Assembly: GCF_010365105.1 (NCBI RefSeq)
Contig: NZ_JAAFGZ010000015.1
Location: 1 to 64,000 of the forward strand
Source of the DNA: Polaromonas sp.
GTDB lineage: Bacteria > Pseudomonadota > Gammaproteobacteria > Burkholderiales > Burkholderiaceae_C
Direction of reading: 5' to 3'
DNA: 64,000 nt
Numbering within the stretch: the stretch's first letter is position 1; each line of letters begins with the position of its first letter. The notes below the pieces were generated by a model. That model was given only the letters and a program-made list of their open reading frames with translations, made no database searches and had not been told where the DNA came from. Of the stretch, positions 1-8,511 are shown piece by piece. Made by a program: the position numbers and the translations under genes.

Positions 1-934
1 CGATGCGGTCTACGGCGGCGCGCACATCGGGGCGCTGGCGCAGGGTTTCGGCCGGAATGGCCAGCGCCAGGTCACTGGCCGCCTGCGGCACGGGTGCGGC
101 ATTGGCCAGCGCGCTGCGCAGCACGCCGGGCGACTGGCCGGTCAGCACCGCCAGGCTGCTGGCCGCCTGCGCGATGCCGGTGTCGAGCAAGGGAATCTGC
201 GCGGCGGTCTGCTCGCTGGCGGCAATGCCCTGCTCGACGTCGAGCGACGATGCCAGCCCGGCCTGGGCGCGCCAGCGGGTGAGCTGCAGCGTTTCCCGCT
301 GCGCTGCCAGGCTGCCCTGGGCAATCAGGCGCTGCGCCTGCAGCCCGCGCAGCTGCAGGTAGGCGAGGGCGACTTCGGCGGCCAGCGACACCTGCACATT
401 GCCCAGGCTGGCCGTGGCGGCCCGGACATCGGCGTCGGACGCGTTCAGGGCGCTGCGCCGGCCGCCGAACACGTCGGGTTCCCAGCTGGCATCAAAGCCG
501 GCCTGGAACAGGTTGCCCGCCTGGCTGCCGCCCGACTTGCTGCGCTGCGCCGAGGCCGAGGTGTCTACCCGGGGGGCGAGGCCGGCGGCGCTCACGTCGC
601 GCAGCGCGCGCGCCTGCTGCAGGGCGGCCTGCGCGGTGCGGATGTCAGTGTTGGCCTGCAGGGCACGGGTGACGAGCGCGGTCAGTTGCGGGTCGTTGAA
701 GCCCTGCCACCAGGCGGCCAGAGACAAGGCGTCTGCCGTGGCGGGGGCGTAGGGCGCACTGACTGACCATTCGGCGGGGACCGGTGTTTCGGGCAGCGCC
801 TGGGTGGATGATGTGATGGAGGCGCAGCCTGAAAGCAGCGCTGCCAGCGTCAGGGCCAGTGGGGCCAGGCGGGGCAGGGAATGGGTAGGCAATGGAGGGG
901 GCATCGGGTCAGACGGTGGGGCGGGCCAGGTCAT
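1..934 (-). CDS. RND efflux outer-membrane factor lipoprotein, NodT/OprM family (3' end outside window)
   Basis: Reading the minus strand from 934 gives an open frame to the window edge, about 311 codons, with no stop. It encodes an outer-membrane channel of tripartite efflux pumps, which couples to a periplasmic adaptor and an inner-membrane RND pump. A hydrophobic N-terminus ends in a lipobox (LLSGC, Cys37 from this start), so it is probably a lipoprotein. Next come the family hallmarks 'WWQGFNDPQL' and 'QANTDIRTAQAALQQARA', then long Ala/Gln-rich helices. A second in-frame ATG at 904 would give a more usual signal length, and neither start has a clear ribosome site. Family members are about 460-500 residues, so about a third is missing. 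The pump and adaptor genes would lie left of the window. The family call is firm; the transported substrate is unknown. Confidence 0.88.
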   Translation of the reverse strand, partial: MTWPAPPSDPMPPPLPTHSLPRLAPLALTLAALLSGCASITSSTQALPETPVPAEWSVSAPYAPATADALSLAAWWQGFNDPQLTALVTRALQANTDIRTAQAALQQARALRDVSAAGLAPRVDTSASAQRSKSGGSQAGNLFQAGFDASWEPDVFGGRRSALNASDADVRAATASLGNVQVSLAAEVALAYLQLRGLQAQRLIAQGSLAAQRETLQLTRWRAQAGLASSLDVEQGIAASEQTAAQIPLLDTGIAQAASSLAVLTGQSPGVLRSALANAAPVPQAASDLALAIPAETLRQRPDVRAAVDRI

Positions 935-1042
935 TGTGCTGCGGTCATGGTCGGGTAATCCCTTGTTGTTGATGAATTTATGTAAAGGTTGGGTTGGCTG
1001 TATTTTTTGATCTTTTGTCTGTGGGCGCTGCCTGGTTGGGCA

Positions 1043-1200
1043 GGCCGGGAATCGCCAGGCGGCGACTCACTTATCTTGGCTTCGCCAAAAATAGGTAAGC
1101 AAAAGAAAGGCGACCCGGAAAGTCGGATCGCCTTTATTTTGGTAGCTTTCTTTTGGCTATCGCCAAAAGAAAGCTACTTGCCGCCGGGCAACTCCCGGCC
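1043..1200. repeat. Nested palindromic element, ~158 bp, REP/MITE-like
   Basis: The gap 935-1323 holds no convincing gene. Within it, 1043-1063 and the reverse complement of 1180-1200 match at about 18 of 21 positions. The rest of the left half is also an imperfect reverse complement of the right half, centred near 1121, so the whole element can fold on itself. Smaller hairpins nest inside, notably TAGCTTTCTTTTGG (from 1143) against CCAAAAGAAAGCTA (ending 1176). From memory, similar 'GGCGACTCAC...AAGCAAAAGAAAGGCGACCC' sequences recur in Burkholderiales intergenic DNA and are often mis-annotated as small proteins. It could terminate or stabilise transcripts, or be a mobile element moved in trans; neither is shown. 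Confidence 0.75.
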
Positions 1201-1323
1201 AGCCCAACCCCGCAAAGCCCCAACAGCTCATCAACCAGCAGAGCCAAGCCAAACATTCACACTAAAAGAGCACTTTCACGCAATATCAGTAAGCGTAGGC
1301 AGCTATTCAAACCATAGCAAAAA

Positions 1324-2823
1324 TCACTGAAACGCCACTTCCGAAAAGCTCCGCAACTTGCGGCTGTGCAGTTGCGTGATCCCCTCGGCCCGCAGCAACT
1401 CCACCGCACGCATGCCGATGCGCAAATGCTGGTCCACCCGGTCGCGGTAGAACTGGTTCGCCATGCCGGGCAGCTTGATCTCGCCGTGCAGCGGCTTGTC
1501 GCTCACGCACAGCAGCGTGCCGTAAGGCACCCGGAAGCGAAAGCCGTTGGCCGCAATCGTCGCGCTTTCCATATCCAGCGCAATCGCCCGGCTCTGGCTG
1601 AAGCGGCGTTGCGGCTGGTTGCCCGGCAGCAACTCCCAGTTGCGGTTGTCGGTGCTGGCCACGGTGCCGGTGCGCATAATGCGTTTCAAATCCGTGCCAA
1701 CAGCCTGCGTCACGTCCTGTACCGCCTGCTCCAGCGCCTTCTGGATCTCGGCCAGCGCCGGAATCGGCACCCACAGCGGCAGTTCCTCGTCCAGCACATG
1801 GTCTTCGCGCACATAGCCGTGCGCCAGCACGTAGTCGCCCAGCTGCTGGCTGGTGCGCAGGCCGGCGCAGTGGCCGAGCATGATCCAGGCGTGCGGGCGC
1901 AGCACGGCGACATGGTCGGTGATGTTCTTGGCGTTGGCCGGGCCGACGCCGATGTTGACCATGGTGGTGCCGGTGCGGTCGGCGCGCAGCAAATGGTAGG
2001 CCGGCATTTGCGGCAGGCGCGGTGGTGCCAAGCCCAACTCGTCGCCTTCCTGTGCGCTCAGGCCGGTGCGCCGCGTCACCACATTGCCGGGCTCCACGAA
2101 GGCGATGTATTCGCTGGCCGGGTCGGCCATTTCGGCATGCCCCAGCCGAACGAATTCATCAATGTAAAACTGGTAGTTGGTGAACAGCACAAAGTTCTGG
2201 AACCACTGCGGCGACGTGCCGGTGTAGTGGCGCAGGCGCTGCAGCGAATAGTCCACCCGCGCTGCCGTGAACAGCGACAGCGGCAGCGGCTGGCCGGCAC
2301 TGGGCTCGTAGGTGCCGTTGGCAATGCCGTCGTCCATTGAAGCCAAATCGGGCAGGTCGAACACGTCGCGCATCAGCATGCGCCGGGCCGGGCTCATCGT
2401 GCCCTCGATGTGGTCGTTCTCGGCAAACGAAAAGTGGATCGGGATCGGCTGCGTGCTGGTGCCCACTTCCAGTTCGACCTCGTGGTTTTGCATCAGCAGG
2501 CGGAACTGCGCCAGGTAGTAGTCGCTGTACAGGTCAGGGCGCGTCAGGGTGGTTTCAAAGTGCCCCGGTCCGGCGACAAAGCCGTAGCTGAGCTGCAGGA
2601 TGTCGGGCGTCTCCAGGATGGCCCTGGCCACTGTCTCGGTGTGGATGCGGACAAACGGGTAGCAGGCCCGCACATGGCCGGGCAGCGTGTCACCGGCCAG
2701 GTAGCGCTGCATGGCGCTGCGCAGGTGGGCGATTTGCTGGTCGTAGATGGCGCGCACCTGCGCCAGCGCTGCAGCCGGGTCGCGGTAGCGGATGGGTGCG
2801 ATGAAAGGGGGCAGGTAGGGCAT
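1324..2823 (-). CDS. amn: AMP nucleosidase
   Basis: The 499-residue product matches AMP nucleosidase, which hydrolyses AMP to adenine and ribose 5-phosphate in the cytoplasm and helps set adenylate pool size. The N-terminal half (about residues 1-200) carries the Amn-specific region, with 'YPFVRIHTETVARAILETP' and 'SFAENDHIEG'. The C-terminal half is a nucleoside-phosphorylase-like domain with 'TMVNIGVGPANAKNITDHVAVLRP', 'MLGHCAGLR' and 'ALDMESATIAANGFRFRVPYG', where the Met-Glu-Ser segment contacts the nucleoside. Length is as expected for the family. It runs in the same direction as gor, 68 bp downstream of it, so co-transcription is possible, though the pathways are unrelated. No strong ribosome site precedes the ATG. 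Confidence 0.95.
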   Translation of the reverse strand: MPYLPPFIAPIRYRDPAAALAQVRAIYDQQIAHLRSAMQRYLAGDTLPGHVRACYPFVRIHTETVARAILETPDILQLSYGFVAGPGHFETTLTRPDLYSDYYLAQFRLLMQNHEVELEVGTSTQPIPIHFSFAENDHIEGTMSPARRMLMRDVFDLPDLASMDDGIANGTYEPSAGQPLPLSLFTAARVDYSLQRLRHYTGTSPQWFQNFVLFTNYQFYIDEFVRLGHAEMADPASEYIAFVEPGNVVTRRTGLSAQEGDELGLAPPRLPQMPAYHLLRADRTGTTMVNIGVGPANAKNITDHVAVLRPHAWIMLGHCAGLRTSQQLGDYVLAHGYVREDHVLDEELPLWVPIPALAEIQKALEQAVQDVTQAVGTDLKRIMRTGTVASTDNRNWELLPGNQPQRRFSQSRAIALDMESATIAANGFRFRVPYGTLLCVSDKPLHGEIKLPGMANQFYRDRVDQHLRIGMRAVELLRAEGITQLHSRKLRSFSEVAFQ

Positions 2824-2891
2824 GGGCTCAATCAGTTTGCGGTTTTGGCATTCAACGGCGGCAATGCACGGTTCATGCCGCCGTGCGGCAT

Positions 2892-4259
2892 TCAGCGCTT
2901 GAGCGCCTCGCGCATCGTCACGAACTCTTCGGCCATGGTTGGGTGGATGCCGATGGTGCTGTCAAAAATTGCCTTGGTCGCGCCGGCCTTCATCGCCACG
3001 GCAAAGCCCTGGACGATCTCGCCCGCGTCGGCGCCGACCATGTGCAGGCCGACCACGCGGTCGGTGGCGTCTTCGACGATCAGCTTCATCAGCGTGCGCT
3101 CGGTGCTGCCGCTCAGCGTGTGCTTGAGCGCCTTGAAGTCGCTTTTGTAAACGCTGATCTTGCCGAATTTTTCGCTGGCTTCGAGTTCCGAATAACCGAC
3201 CGTGCCGATGTTCGGATGGGTGAACACCGCCGTCGGTATGAAGTCGTAGCTCATGCCGCGCGGCTTTTTGCCGGCGGTCGGACCGAACAGCGCATCGACC
3301 ACGACCATGGCCTCGGCCAGCGCGACCGGCGTGAGTTGCACGCGCGCCGTCACGTCGCCCACGGCATAGATCGACGGTACCGAGGTCTGGTACTGGTCGT
3401 TCACTTCAATGGCGCCGGCCTTGCCCTGCACGACGCCTGCTGCCTGAAGACCCAGGCCTTCGATCAGCGGCACGCGGCCGGTGGCATACAGCACCGCATC
3501 GACGGTGATATGGCTGCCATCGAGCAGTTGCACCTGCAACGCTTTGCCCGCGCGAGCGATGGTGGCCACGTCGGTGTTGAGGTGCAGCGTCACGCCGCTC
3601 TTGACCATTTCGCCGGCAATGAAGCCGCGCACTTCCTCGTCAAAGCCGCGCAGCACCTGGTGGCCCCGGTAGAGCTGCGTGACCTGTGCGCCCAGGCCGT
3701 TGAAGATCGAGGCAAATTCGCAGGCAATGTAGCCACCGCCGACCACCAGCAGGCGCTGCGGGAAGGGCGACAGGTCAAACATCTCGTTCGAGCTGATGAC
3801 GTGCTCGCTGCCCGGAAACTCCGGAATGCTGGGTTTTCCGCCGGTGGCGATCAGGATGTTTTTGGCGCTGTAGTGCTGGCCGCCCACGTCCACCGTATGC
3901 GCATCGACCAGCGTGCCCCAGCCGTTGAGGGTGTGCACGCCCGCGCTTTTGAGCAACTGCACATAAATGCCATTGAGGCGCGAAATCTCGCGGGCGCGGT
4001 TGGACTTGAGGGTGTCCCAGTTCAGCACGGGCGCCTCGCCGACCCAGCCGAAGCCATGCGATTCCTCGAAGCTTTCGGCGAAATGGGCCGCGTAGCTGTA
4101 AAGCTTTTTCGGGATGCAGCCCAGGTTGACGCAGGTGCCGCCCATTTCGGCCACTTCGGCCAGCGCCACGCGGGCGCCGCGCTGGGCCGCCATGCGCGCC
4201 GCGCGTACGCCGCCGCTGCCGCCGCCGATCACGAACAGGTCAAAGTCAAAATCGCTCAT
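2892..4259 (-). CDS. gor: Glutathione-disulfide reductase
   Basis: A 455-residue flavoprotein that reduces GSSG with NADPH and maintains cytosolic glutathione. An FAD-binding GGGSGG lies at residues 12-17. The redox-active disulfide is in 'GGTCVNLGCIPKK' (Cys43 and Cys48). The NADPH domain has 'VVGGGYIACEFASIFNGLG'. A second FAD motif is 'YAVGDVT'. The C-terminal dimer domain supplies the acid/base pair 'HPTMAEE' (His439, Glu444). Dihydrolipoamide dehydrogenase is the main alternative; the compact N-terminus and 'SYDFIPTAVFTHPNIGTVG' favour Gor. AGGA lies a few bases before the ATG. It is followed on the same strand by amn and preceded by the PAP2 gene. Confidence 0.93.
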   Translation of the reverse strand: MSDFDFDLFVIGGGSGGVRAARMAAQRGARVALAEVAEMGGTCVNLGCIPKKLYSYAAHFAESFEESHGFGWVGEAPVLNWDTLKSNRAREISRLNGIYVQLLKSAGVHTLNGWGTLVDAHTVDVGGQHYSAKNILIATGGKPSIPEFPGSEHVISSNEMFDLSPFPQRLLVVGGGYIACEFASIFNGLGAQVTQLYRGHQVLRGFDEEVRGFIAGEMVKSGVTLHLNTDVATIARAGKALQVQLLDGSHITVDAVLYATGRVPLIEGLGLQAAGVVQGKAGAIEVNDQYQTSVPSIYAVGDVTARVQLTPVALAEAMVVVDALFGPTAGKKPRGMSYDFIPTAVFTHPNIGTVGYSELEASEKFGKISVYKSDFKALKHTLSGSTERTLMKLIVEDATDRVVGLHMVGADAGEIVQGFAVAMKAGATKAIFDSTIGIHPTMAEEFVTMREALKR

Positions 4260-4340
4260 GGGTTCCTTTTGTAGTCTGGCCCTGATTGTGCTGTTTTCAG
4301 ATGACCTTTTGATGGCGACGGCGTTGCGCGGGTGGAGGCC

Positions 4341-5177
4341 TCACGGTTGGCGCTGGCGGTAGCGCCAGAGTTCCAGCGCGCCTATGCACACCGCCAGCCA
4401 GGCCGAGCCGGAGGCAAAACCGGCCAGCACGTCGCTGGCAAAGTGGACCTGCAGCAGCACGCGGCTGCTGCCGGTGGTAAAGGCCAGCGCCGCTGCCAGC
4501 GCCCACACCGGCAGGTGAACGCTGGCAAAACGGGCGGGCAGCAGCCGCACCAGCAGATACGCCAGCATGCCGTAAGCCACGACCGAACCCGACGCATGGC
4601 CGCTCGGAAAACTCCAGCCATCGGCAAAGGACAGGGCGTTGTCATGCACGGGGCGGGTTCGTTCAAAAATGTTTTTCACCGTCCAGTTCAGTAGCGCATT
4701 GCCGACGAAGGCCAGCACCCAGGCCAGGCATAGCGCGCGCTGGCGCTGGCGCAGCAGCCACAGCGTGCCGGCGATGCACAGGCTGGTCAGCGTGAGCGTG
4801 TCGCCAAAGTGGGTCAGCACGGCAAATACCCGGAGCACGCCAATCGGCATTGTGGCGTGGATGGTGTCCGAGAACAATTGGTCCAGCTGGCCCAGCTTGC
4901 GGCCGTCGCCCAGGTTTTCGGCAATCTCGGCAAACAGGCTGGCGGCGCCAATGATCAGCCCGAAGCCCAGCGCCAGGTAGGCGAGCAGATAAGCCAGCGG
5001 CGGAAAGCGGCTGGTTTCACGGTGTACGCCGTAACGCTGCACCAATAGCCAAAAGCCACAGACGGCAAAAAGCAGCAACACCAGCGCGATGCCAAAGGCC
5101 GGCAGTGCATGGCTGGCGAGCGCCTGGACGGCATCGCGCACGGCGGGTGAATCAAGTGCCATGGGGCGTTCAGACAT
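4341..5177 (-). CDS. PAP2-family membrane phosphatase
   Basis: A polytopic membrane protein with the PAP2/VanZ-like acid phosphatase triad split over three motifs: 'KNIFERTRP' (K-x6-RP), 'SFPSGHASG' (PSGH) and 'SRVLLQVHFASDVLAG' (SR-x5-H-x3-D). These act on lipid phosphates such as undecaprenyl pyrophosphate or phosphatidate. Several hydrophobic segments precede the catalytic part. I start at the ATG at 5177 (MSERPMALDS), giving 278 residues. The frame is open to an ATG at 5273, but that extension is polar and would end 14 bp from the divergent dbpA start. The substrate cannot be told from sequence. Confidence 0.82.
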   Translation of the reverse strand: MSERPMALDSPAVRDAVQALASHALPAFGIALVLLLFAVCGFWLLVQRYGVHRETSRFPPLAYLLAYLALGFGLIIGAASLFAEIAENLGDGRKLGQLDQLFSDTIHATMPIGVLRVFAVLTHFGDTLTLTSLCIAGTLWLLRQRQRALCLAWVLAFVGNALLNWTVKNIFERTRPVHDNALSFADGWSFPSGHASGSVVAYGMLAYLLVRLLPARFASVHLPVWALAAALAFTTGSSRVLLQVHFASDVLAGFASGSAWLAVCIGALELWRYRQRQP

Positions 5178-5287
5178 CAAAAGTGCACGGAAATTGAAGG
5201 CGGCGTCATCGCCAAAGCTTACCGGGGTTTGCCGAGTCAGTCTTGCCGGGCGTTGGGAGATGGTGCGAATCACGATAATCAGGGAAT

Positions 5288-6709
5288 ATGACTACTTCTC
5301 CTACTGATTTCAGCGCCCTGTCGCTGCCGGCCCATGTGCTGGCCAACCTGACGCAACTCGGCTACACCCAGATGACGCCGATCCAGGCCGCAGCCCTGCC
5401 GGTCGCCTTGCTGGGCAAGGACCTGATCGCCCAGGCCAAGACCGGCAGCGGCAAGACCGCCGCCTTCGGCATCGCGCTGCTGGCCAACCTCAACGCCCGG
5501 CGTTTCGCCATCCAGGCGATGGTGCTGTGTCCGACGCGCGAACTGGCCGACCAGGTGACCACCGAAATCCGCCGCCTGGCGCGCGCCGAGGAAAATATCA
5601 AGGTCGTGACGCTGTGCGGCGGCGTCGCCCTGCGCAACCAGATTGCCAGCCTGGAACATGGCGCGCACATCGTCGTCGGCACGCCCGGCCGCATCATGGA
5701 CCACCTGGCGCGCGGCCATCTGGATTTGTCCGCGATGAACACGCTGGTGCTCGACGAAGCCGACCGCATGCTCGACATGGGCTTTTTTGACGACATTGCC
5801 ACCGTCGCCAAGCAGTGCCCGAAAGAGCGCCAGACGCTGCTGTTCTCGGCGACCTACCCGGAAGGCATCGCCAGGATCAGCCAGCAGTTCATGAAGAACC
5901 CGCAAACCATCACCGTGCAGGCGCAGCACGAGAAAAGCAAGATCCGCCAGCGCTGGTACCAGGTCGAGGACACCGACCACGACGAGGCGCGCCTCGAAGC
6001 CGTGGCCCTGGTACTGAGTCATTACCGGCCGGTCAGCACGCTGGCGTTTTGCAACACCAAGTCGCAATGCCGGGCGCTGGTGCAGCTACTGAAAGACAAG
6101 GGTTTCATTGCGCTGGCGCTGTTTGGCGAACTGGAGCAGCGCGAGCGCGACCAGGTGCTGGTGCAGTTTGCCAACCGCAGCTGCTCGGTGCTGGTGGCCA
6201 CCGACGTGGCCGCGCGCGGGCTGGACATTTCGCAGCTGGAAATGGTCATCAACGTCGATGTGACGCCGGACAGCGAAATCCACATCCACCGCATCGGCCG
6301 CACCGGCCGGGCCGACGAGGAAGGCTGGGCCATCAGCCTGGCGACGATGGACGAAATGGGCTCGGTCGGCAAGATCGAGGTGCTGCAAAAGACCGAGTCC
6401 GAATGGCACAAGGTTGAAGAACTGACGCCCACCGCCAAGGAGCCGCTGCGCCCGCCAATGGCCACGCTGCAGATCGTCGGCGGCCGCAAGGAAAAGATCC
6501 GCGCCGGCGACGTGCTCGGCGCGCTGACCGGCGAGGCCGATGGCTTCACGGTCTTTACCCGCGAACAGATCGGCAAGATCAACGTCAACGAGTTCTCGAC
6601 CTATGTGGCGGTGGACCGCAAGATTGCCGCCGACGCCCTGCACAAGCTGGCGATGGGCAAGGTCAAGGGCAAGAGCGTGCGGGTGCGGCTGATGGACGAC
6701 GAGGCTTGA
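5288..6709 (+). CDS. dbpA: ATP-dependent RNA helicase DbpA
   Basis: A 473-residue DEAD-box helicase. The motifs appear in order: Q motif region 'YTQMTPIQAAALP', motif I 'AKTGSGKTAAF', 'PTRELADQV', 'GTPGR', motif II 'VLDEADRMLDMGFF', motif III 'LLFSATYP', 'ATDVAARGLDI' and motif VI 'HRIGRTGR'. The last ~75 residues form the DbpA RNA-binding fold ('AGDVLGALTGEADGF', 'INVNEFSTYVAVDR'), which in Escherichia coli DbpA binds hairpin 92 of 23S rRNA. This separates it from RhlE and SrmB. The expected role is a late step in 50S subunit assembly. AGGGA lies only two bases from the ATG, closer than ideal. The gene is divergent from the PAP2 gene. Confidence 0.93.
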   Translation: MTTSPTDFSALSLPAHVLANLTQLGYTQMTPIQAAALPVALLGKDLIAQAKTGSGKTAAFGIALLANLNARRFAIQAMVLCPTRELADQVTTEIRRLARAEENIKVVTLCGGVALRNQIASLEHGAHIVVGTPGRIMDHLARGHLDLSAMNTLVLDEADRMLDMGFFDDIATVAKQCPKERQTLLFSATYPEGIARISQQFMKNPQTITVQAQHEKSKIRQRWYQVEDTDHDEARLEAVALVLSHYRPVSTLAFCNTKSQCRALVQLLKDKGFIALALFGELEQRERDQVLVQFANRSCSVLVATDVAARGLDISQLEMVINVDVTPDSEIHIHRIGRTGRADEEGWAISLATMDEMGSVGKIEVLQKTESEWHKVEELTPTAKEPLRPPMATLQIVGGRKEKIRAGDVLGALTGEADGFTVFTREQIGKINVNEFSTYVAVDRKIAADALHKLAMGKVKGKSVRVRLMDDEA

Positions 6710-6730
6710 AGCAGAAAAACGGTGTTTCAA

Positions 6731-6790
6731 GCATCAAATTGGCCGTTTGCGCACGTGCTGACTGCGTAAACAGCTATTAATAAAGTAGCA
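6731..6790 (+). repeat. Dispersed two-stem repeat, copy R1
   Basis: This is one copy of a short repeat that recurs across the window (R1-R9). Two elements define it: a first stem built on TTTGCGC...GCGTAAA (here with one G-T wobble) and, a few bases on, an AT-rich CAGCTATTAA...GTAGC second stem. A 'TTTCAAGC' box lies just upstream at 6725. It sits between dbpA and the SDR gene, and its last base is two bases from the SDR start codon, so the repeat provides that gene's translation-initiation region. Confidence 0.75.
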
Positions 6791-6792
6791 AA

Positions 6793-7566
6793 ATGAACCC
6801 TGACCTGCCTTCGTATGACGCCTTGCCGCCTGCACCTGGTCGGTCTGAAGCCGTCGGCGCCGCCGCGCTGGTGATCGGTGCCGGCGGCGGCCTGGGCGCG
6901 GCGCTGGTGGCGCGGCTCTCGGGTGCGGCGGGGGCGTCTGAGCGGTTTCAAACCGTGCTGGCGCTGGGCCGAAACAGTCTGCCGGCCATCGACTACGGCG
7001 ACGAAGCCAGCTTGAAATCCGCCGCCGACTGGGTGGCGGCGCAGTGCGCCGAGCAGCAGCTTGAACTGCGCCTGATCGTGGTCGCCAGCGGCTTTCTGCA
7101 TGGGCCGCAGGGCCAGCCCGAACGCAGCTTCAGCCAGCTGGACGCCGGCTACCTGACGCACGTGTTCCAGGTCAACGCCATCGGCCCGGCCCTGGTGATG
7201 AAGCATTTCCTGCCGCTGCTGCCCAAGCAGGGCCGCTGCGTGGCGGCTTTCCTGTCGGCCAGGGTCGGCAGCATCGGCGACAACGCGCTGGGCGGCTGGT
7301 ACGGCTACCGCGCCTCCAAGTCGGCGCTGAACCAGCTGGTCAAGACCGCGTCGATTGAAATGACCCGGCGCAACCGCCAGTCGGTCTGCGTCGCGCTGCA
7401 TCCGGGCACGGTCGATACCGCGCTGAGCCAGCCCTTCGCCAAGACCGGCCTGAAGGTGCGGCCGCCCGAGGAAGCCGCCAGCGACCTGGTCGGCGTGCTG
7501 AACGGCGCGACGCCCGCGGACACCGGCAAGCTGCTGGACTTCCACGGCCTGACGCTGCCTTTTTGA
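6793..7566 (+). CDS. Short-chain dehydrogenase/reductase (CsgA-like SDR)
   Basis: A 257-residue Rossmann-fold oxidoreductase. The N-terminal nucleotide motif is 'ALVIGAGGGLGAALVARL'. The catalytic Tyr-x3-Lys is 'YGYRASKSALNQL', with Ser supplied by 'FLSARVGSIGDN'. 'HPGTVDTALSQPF' after the catalytic motif is typical of the group annotated as C-factor/CsgA-like SDRs, which are cytosolic NAD(P)H enzymes of unsettled substrate. The start is the ATG at 6793, immediately after repeat R1; I see no purine-rich ribosome site in the usual place. It follows dbpA by 83 bp in the same direction. Confidence 0.85.
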   Translation: MNPDLPSYDALPPAPGRSEAVGAAALVIGAGGGLGAALVARLSGAAGASERFQTVLALGRNSLPAIDYGDEASLKSAADWVAAQCAEQQLELRLIVVASGFLHGPQGQPERSFSQLDAGYLTHVFQVNAIGPALVMKHFLPLLPKQGRCVAAFLSARVGSIGDNALGGWYGYRASKSALNQLVKTASIEMTRRNRQSVCVALHPGTVDTALSQPFAKTGLKVRPPEEAASDLVGVLNGATPADTGKLLDFHGLTLPF

Positions 7567-7579
7567 CTCGCATTGCAAG

Positions 7580-7636
7580 CCTTTTTGGCGGTTTGCGCAA
7601 TGGCTGTGGGCGTGAGCAGCTATTGAATTGAGAGCG
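7580..7636 (+). repeat. Dispersed two-stem repeat, copy R2
   Basis: The sequence 'GGCGGTTTGCGCAATGGCTG' followed by 'GGCGTGAGCAGCTATTGAATT' shows the same order of elements as R1. The stems are degraded: the second ends in GAGAGC instead of AATAGC. It begins about 14 bp after the SDR stop codon, which fits the family's preference for gene 3' ends. Confidence 0.65.
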
Positions 7637-7736
7637 CTAGGCTGCGTGCGGCCCGTTGGCCTGCCAGGCTGCGCTGCAGGCGGCAGCGTTTACTGCAACC
7701 GCCTTCAAAAATACTTGAGCTTGACTGCATCCAAAA

Positions 7737-7768
7737 GCGCTGCTGGCGTGTAGTACCTGTAGCAGCGC
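7737..7768. other. Hairpin in the DUF3455 leader region
   Basis: GCGCTGCT at 7737-7744 pairs perfectly with AGCAGCGC at 7761-7768 across a 16-base loop, about 55 bp before the DUF3455 start. There is no T-run after it, so it is not a standard terminator. It could be an operator or a leader-RNA structure. I see nothing else in the rest of this 255-bp gap beyond repeat R2 and the ribosome site. Confidence 0.4.
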
Positions 7769-7821
7769 AGAAAAGCTGCTGAAAACGTGTTTCACGTACT
7801 CAACATTTTTGGAGAACCACC

Positions 7822-8391
7822 ATGTCAACCCAACGCTTTTCCCTGTCCCTTGCCGCTGTTTCCGCCTCTGTCCTGCTGGCCGCCTGCGGCTCCATGGCGC
7901 CGATGACGCCGATGGCCTCATCGATGTTCATGCAGGACAGCCTGCCCGAGGCGGTCAAGGTGCCGGTCGGCCACAAGGTGGCGATGGAAACCGTCGGCGT
8001 GGGCGAGATCACCTACGAATGCCGCGACAAGGCCAATGCGCCCGGCATGACCGAATGGGTGTTTGTCGGCCCGAACGCCATGCTCAATGACCGCAGCGGC
8101 AAGCAGGTCGGCAAATACTACGGCCCGCCGGCCAGCTGGGAAGCGATGGACGGATCGAAAGTCACCGCCACGCAGGTCGCCGTTGCGCCCGCCGGCACCG
8201 GCAACCTGCCGTTCCAGCTGGTCAAGGCCAACCCGGCCATGGGCAGCGGCGCGATGACCGGCGTGAGCTACATCCAGCGCGTGGCCCTCAAGGGTGGCGT
8301 GGCGCCGGCCAGCGTCTGCAGTCCTGCCAGCAAGGGCACCCGGGAGATCGTGAAGTACCAGGCTGACTACATTTTCTGGAAAGCGGCCTGA
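7822..8391 (+). CDS. DUF3455 family lipoprotein
   Basis: A 189-residue exported protein with a signal peptide ending in lipobox LLAAC (Cys22). The remainder matches the DUF3455 pattern: 'LPEAVKVPVGHKVAMETVGVG', 'ITYECRDK', 'WVFVGPNAMLND', 'GKYYGPPASWEAMDGSKV', and a C-terminal 'YQADYIFWKA'. The family's function is not established to my knowledge. TGGAG precedes the ATG at a good distance. It lies upstream of an ECF sigma/anti-sigma pair in the same direction (120 bp gap), an association consistent with an envelope-stress or surface regulon, but that is inference. Confidence 0.85.
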   Translation: MSTQRFSLSLAAVSASVLLAACGSMAPMTPMASSMFMQDSLPEAVKVPVGHKVAMETVGVGEITYECRDKANAPGMTEWVFVGPNAMLNDRSGKQVGKYYGPPASWEAMDGSKVTATQVAVAPAGTGNLPFQLVKANPAMGSGAMTGVSYIQRVALKGGVAPASVCSPASKGTREIVKYQADYIFWKAA

Positions 8392-8511
8392 TTGCTGGGA
8401 CGGGACGCCGTTGTGCGTGTCGGCTAACATCAAACGGAAATTCCCCCGGCGGGCGGCGCATGAAGCGGCCGCAGCCGTTTCATTCCCTGTCAACGCCGAC
8501 CGAGCCTGCCT

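Noticed and set aside
989-1330. Open frame of 113 codons on the plus strand
   Set aside because: It translates the nested palindromic element and its flank; the product is repeat-derived and has no protein features.
2883-4274. 463-codon plus-strand open frame opposite gor
   Set aside because: Gor on the minus strand has all catalytic motifs; the opposite frame is His/Ala/Arg-rich with no motif, a shadow of GC-rich codon use.
7737-7768. Terminator after the SDR gene
   Set aside because: The hairpin has no T-run and lies ~170 bp after the SDR stop, close to the next gene's leader.
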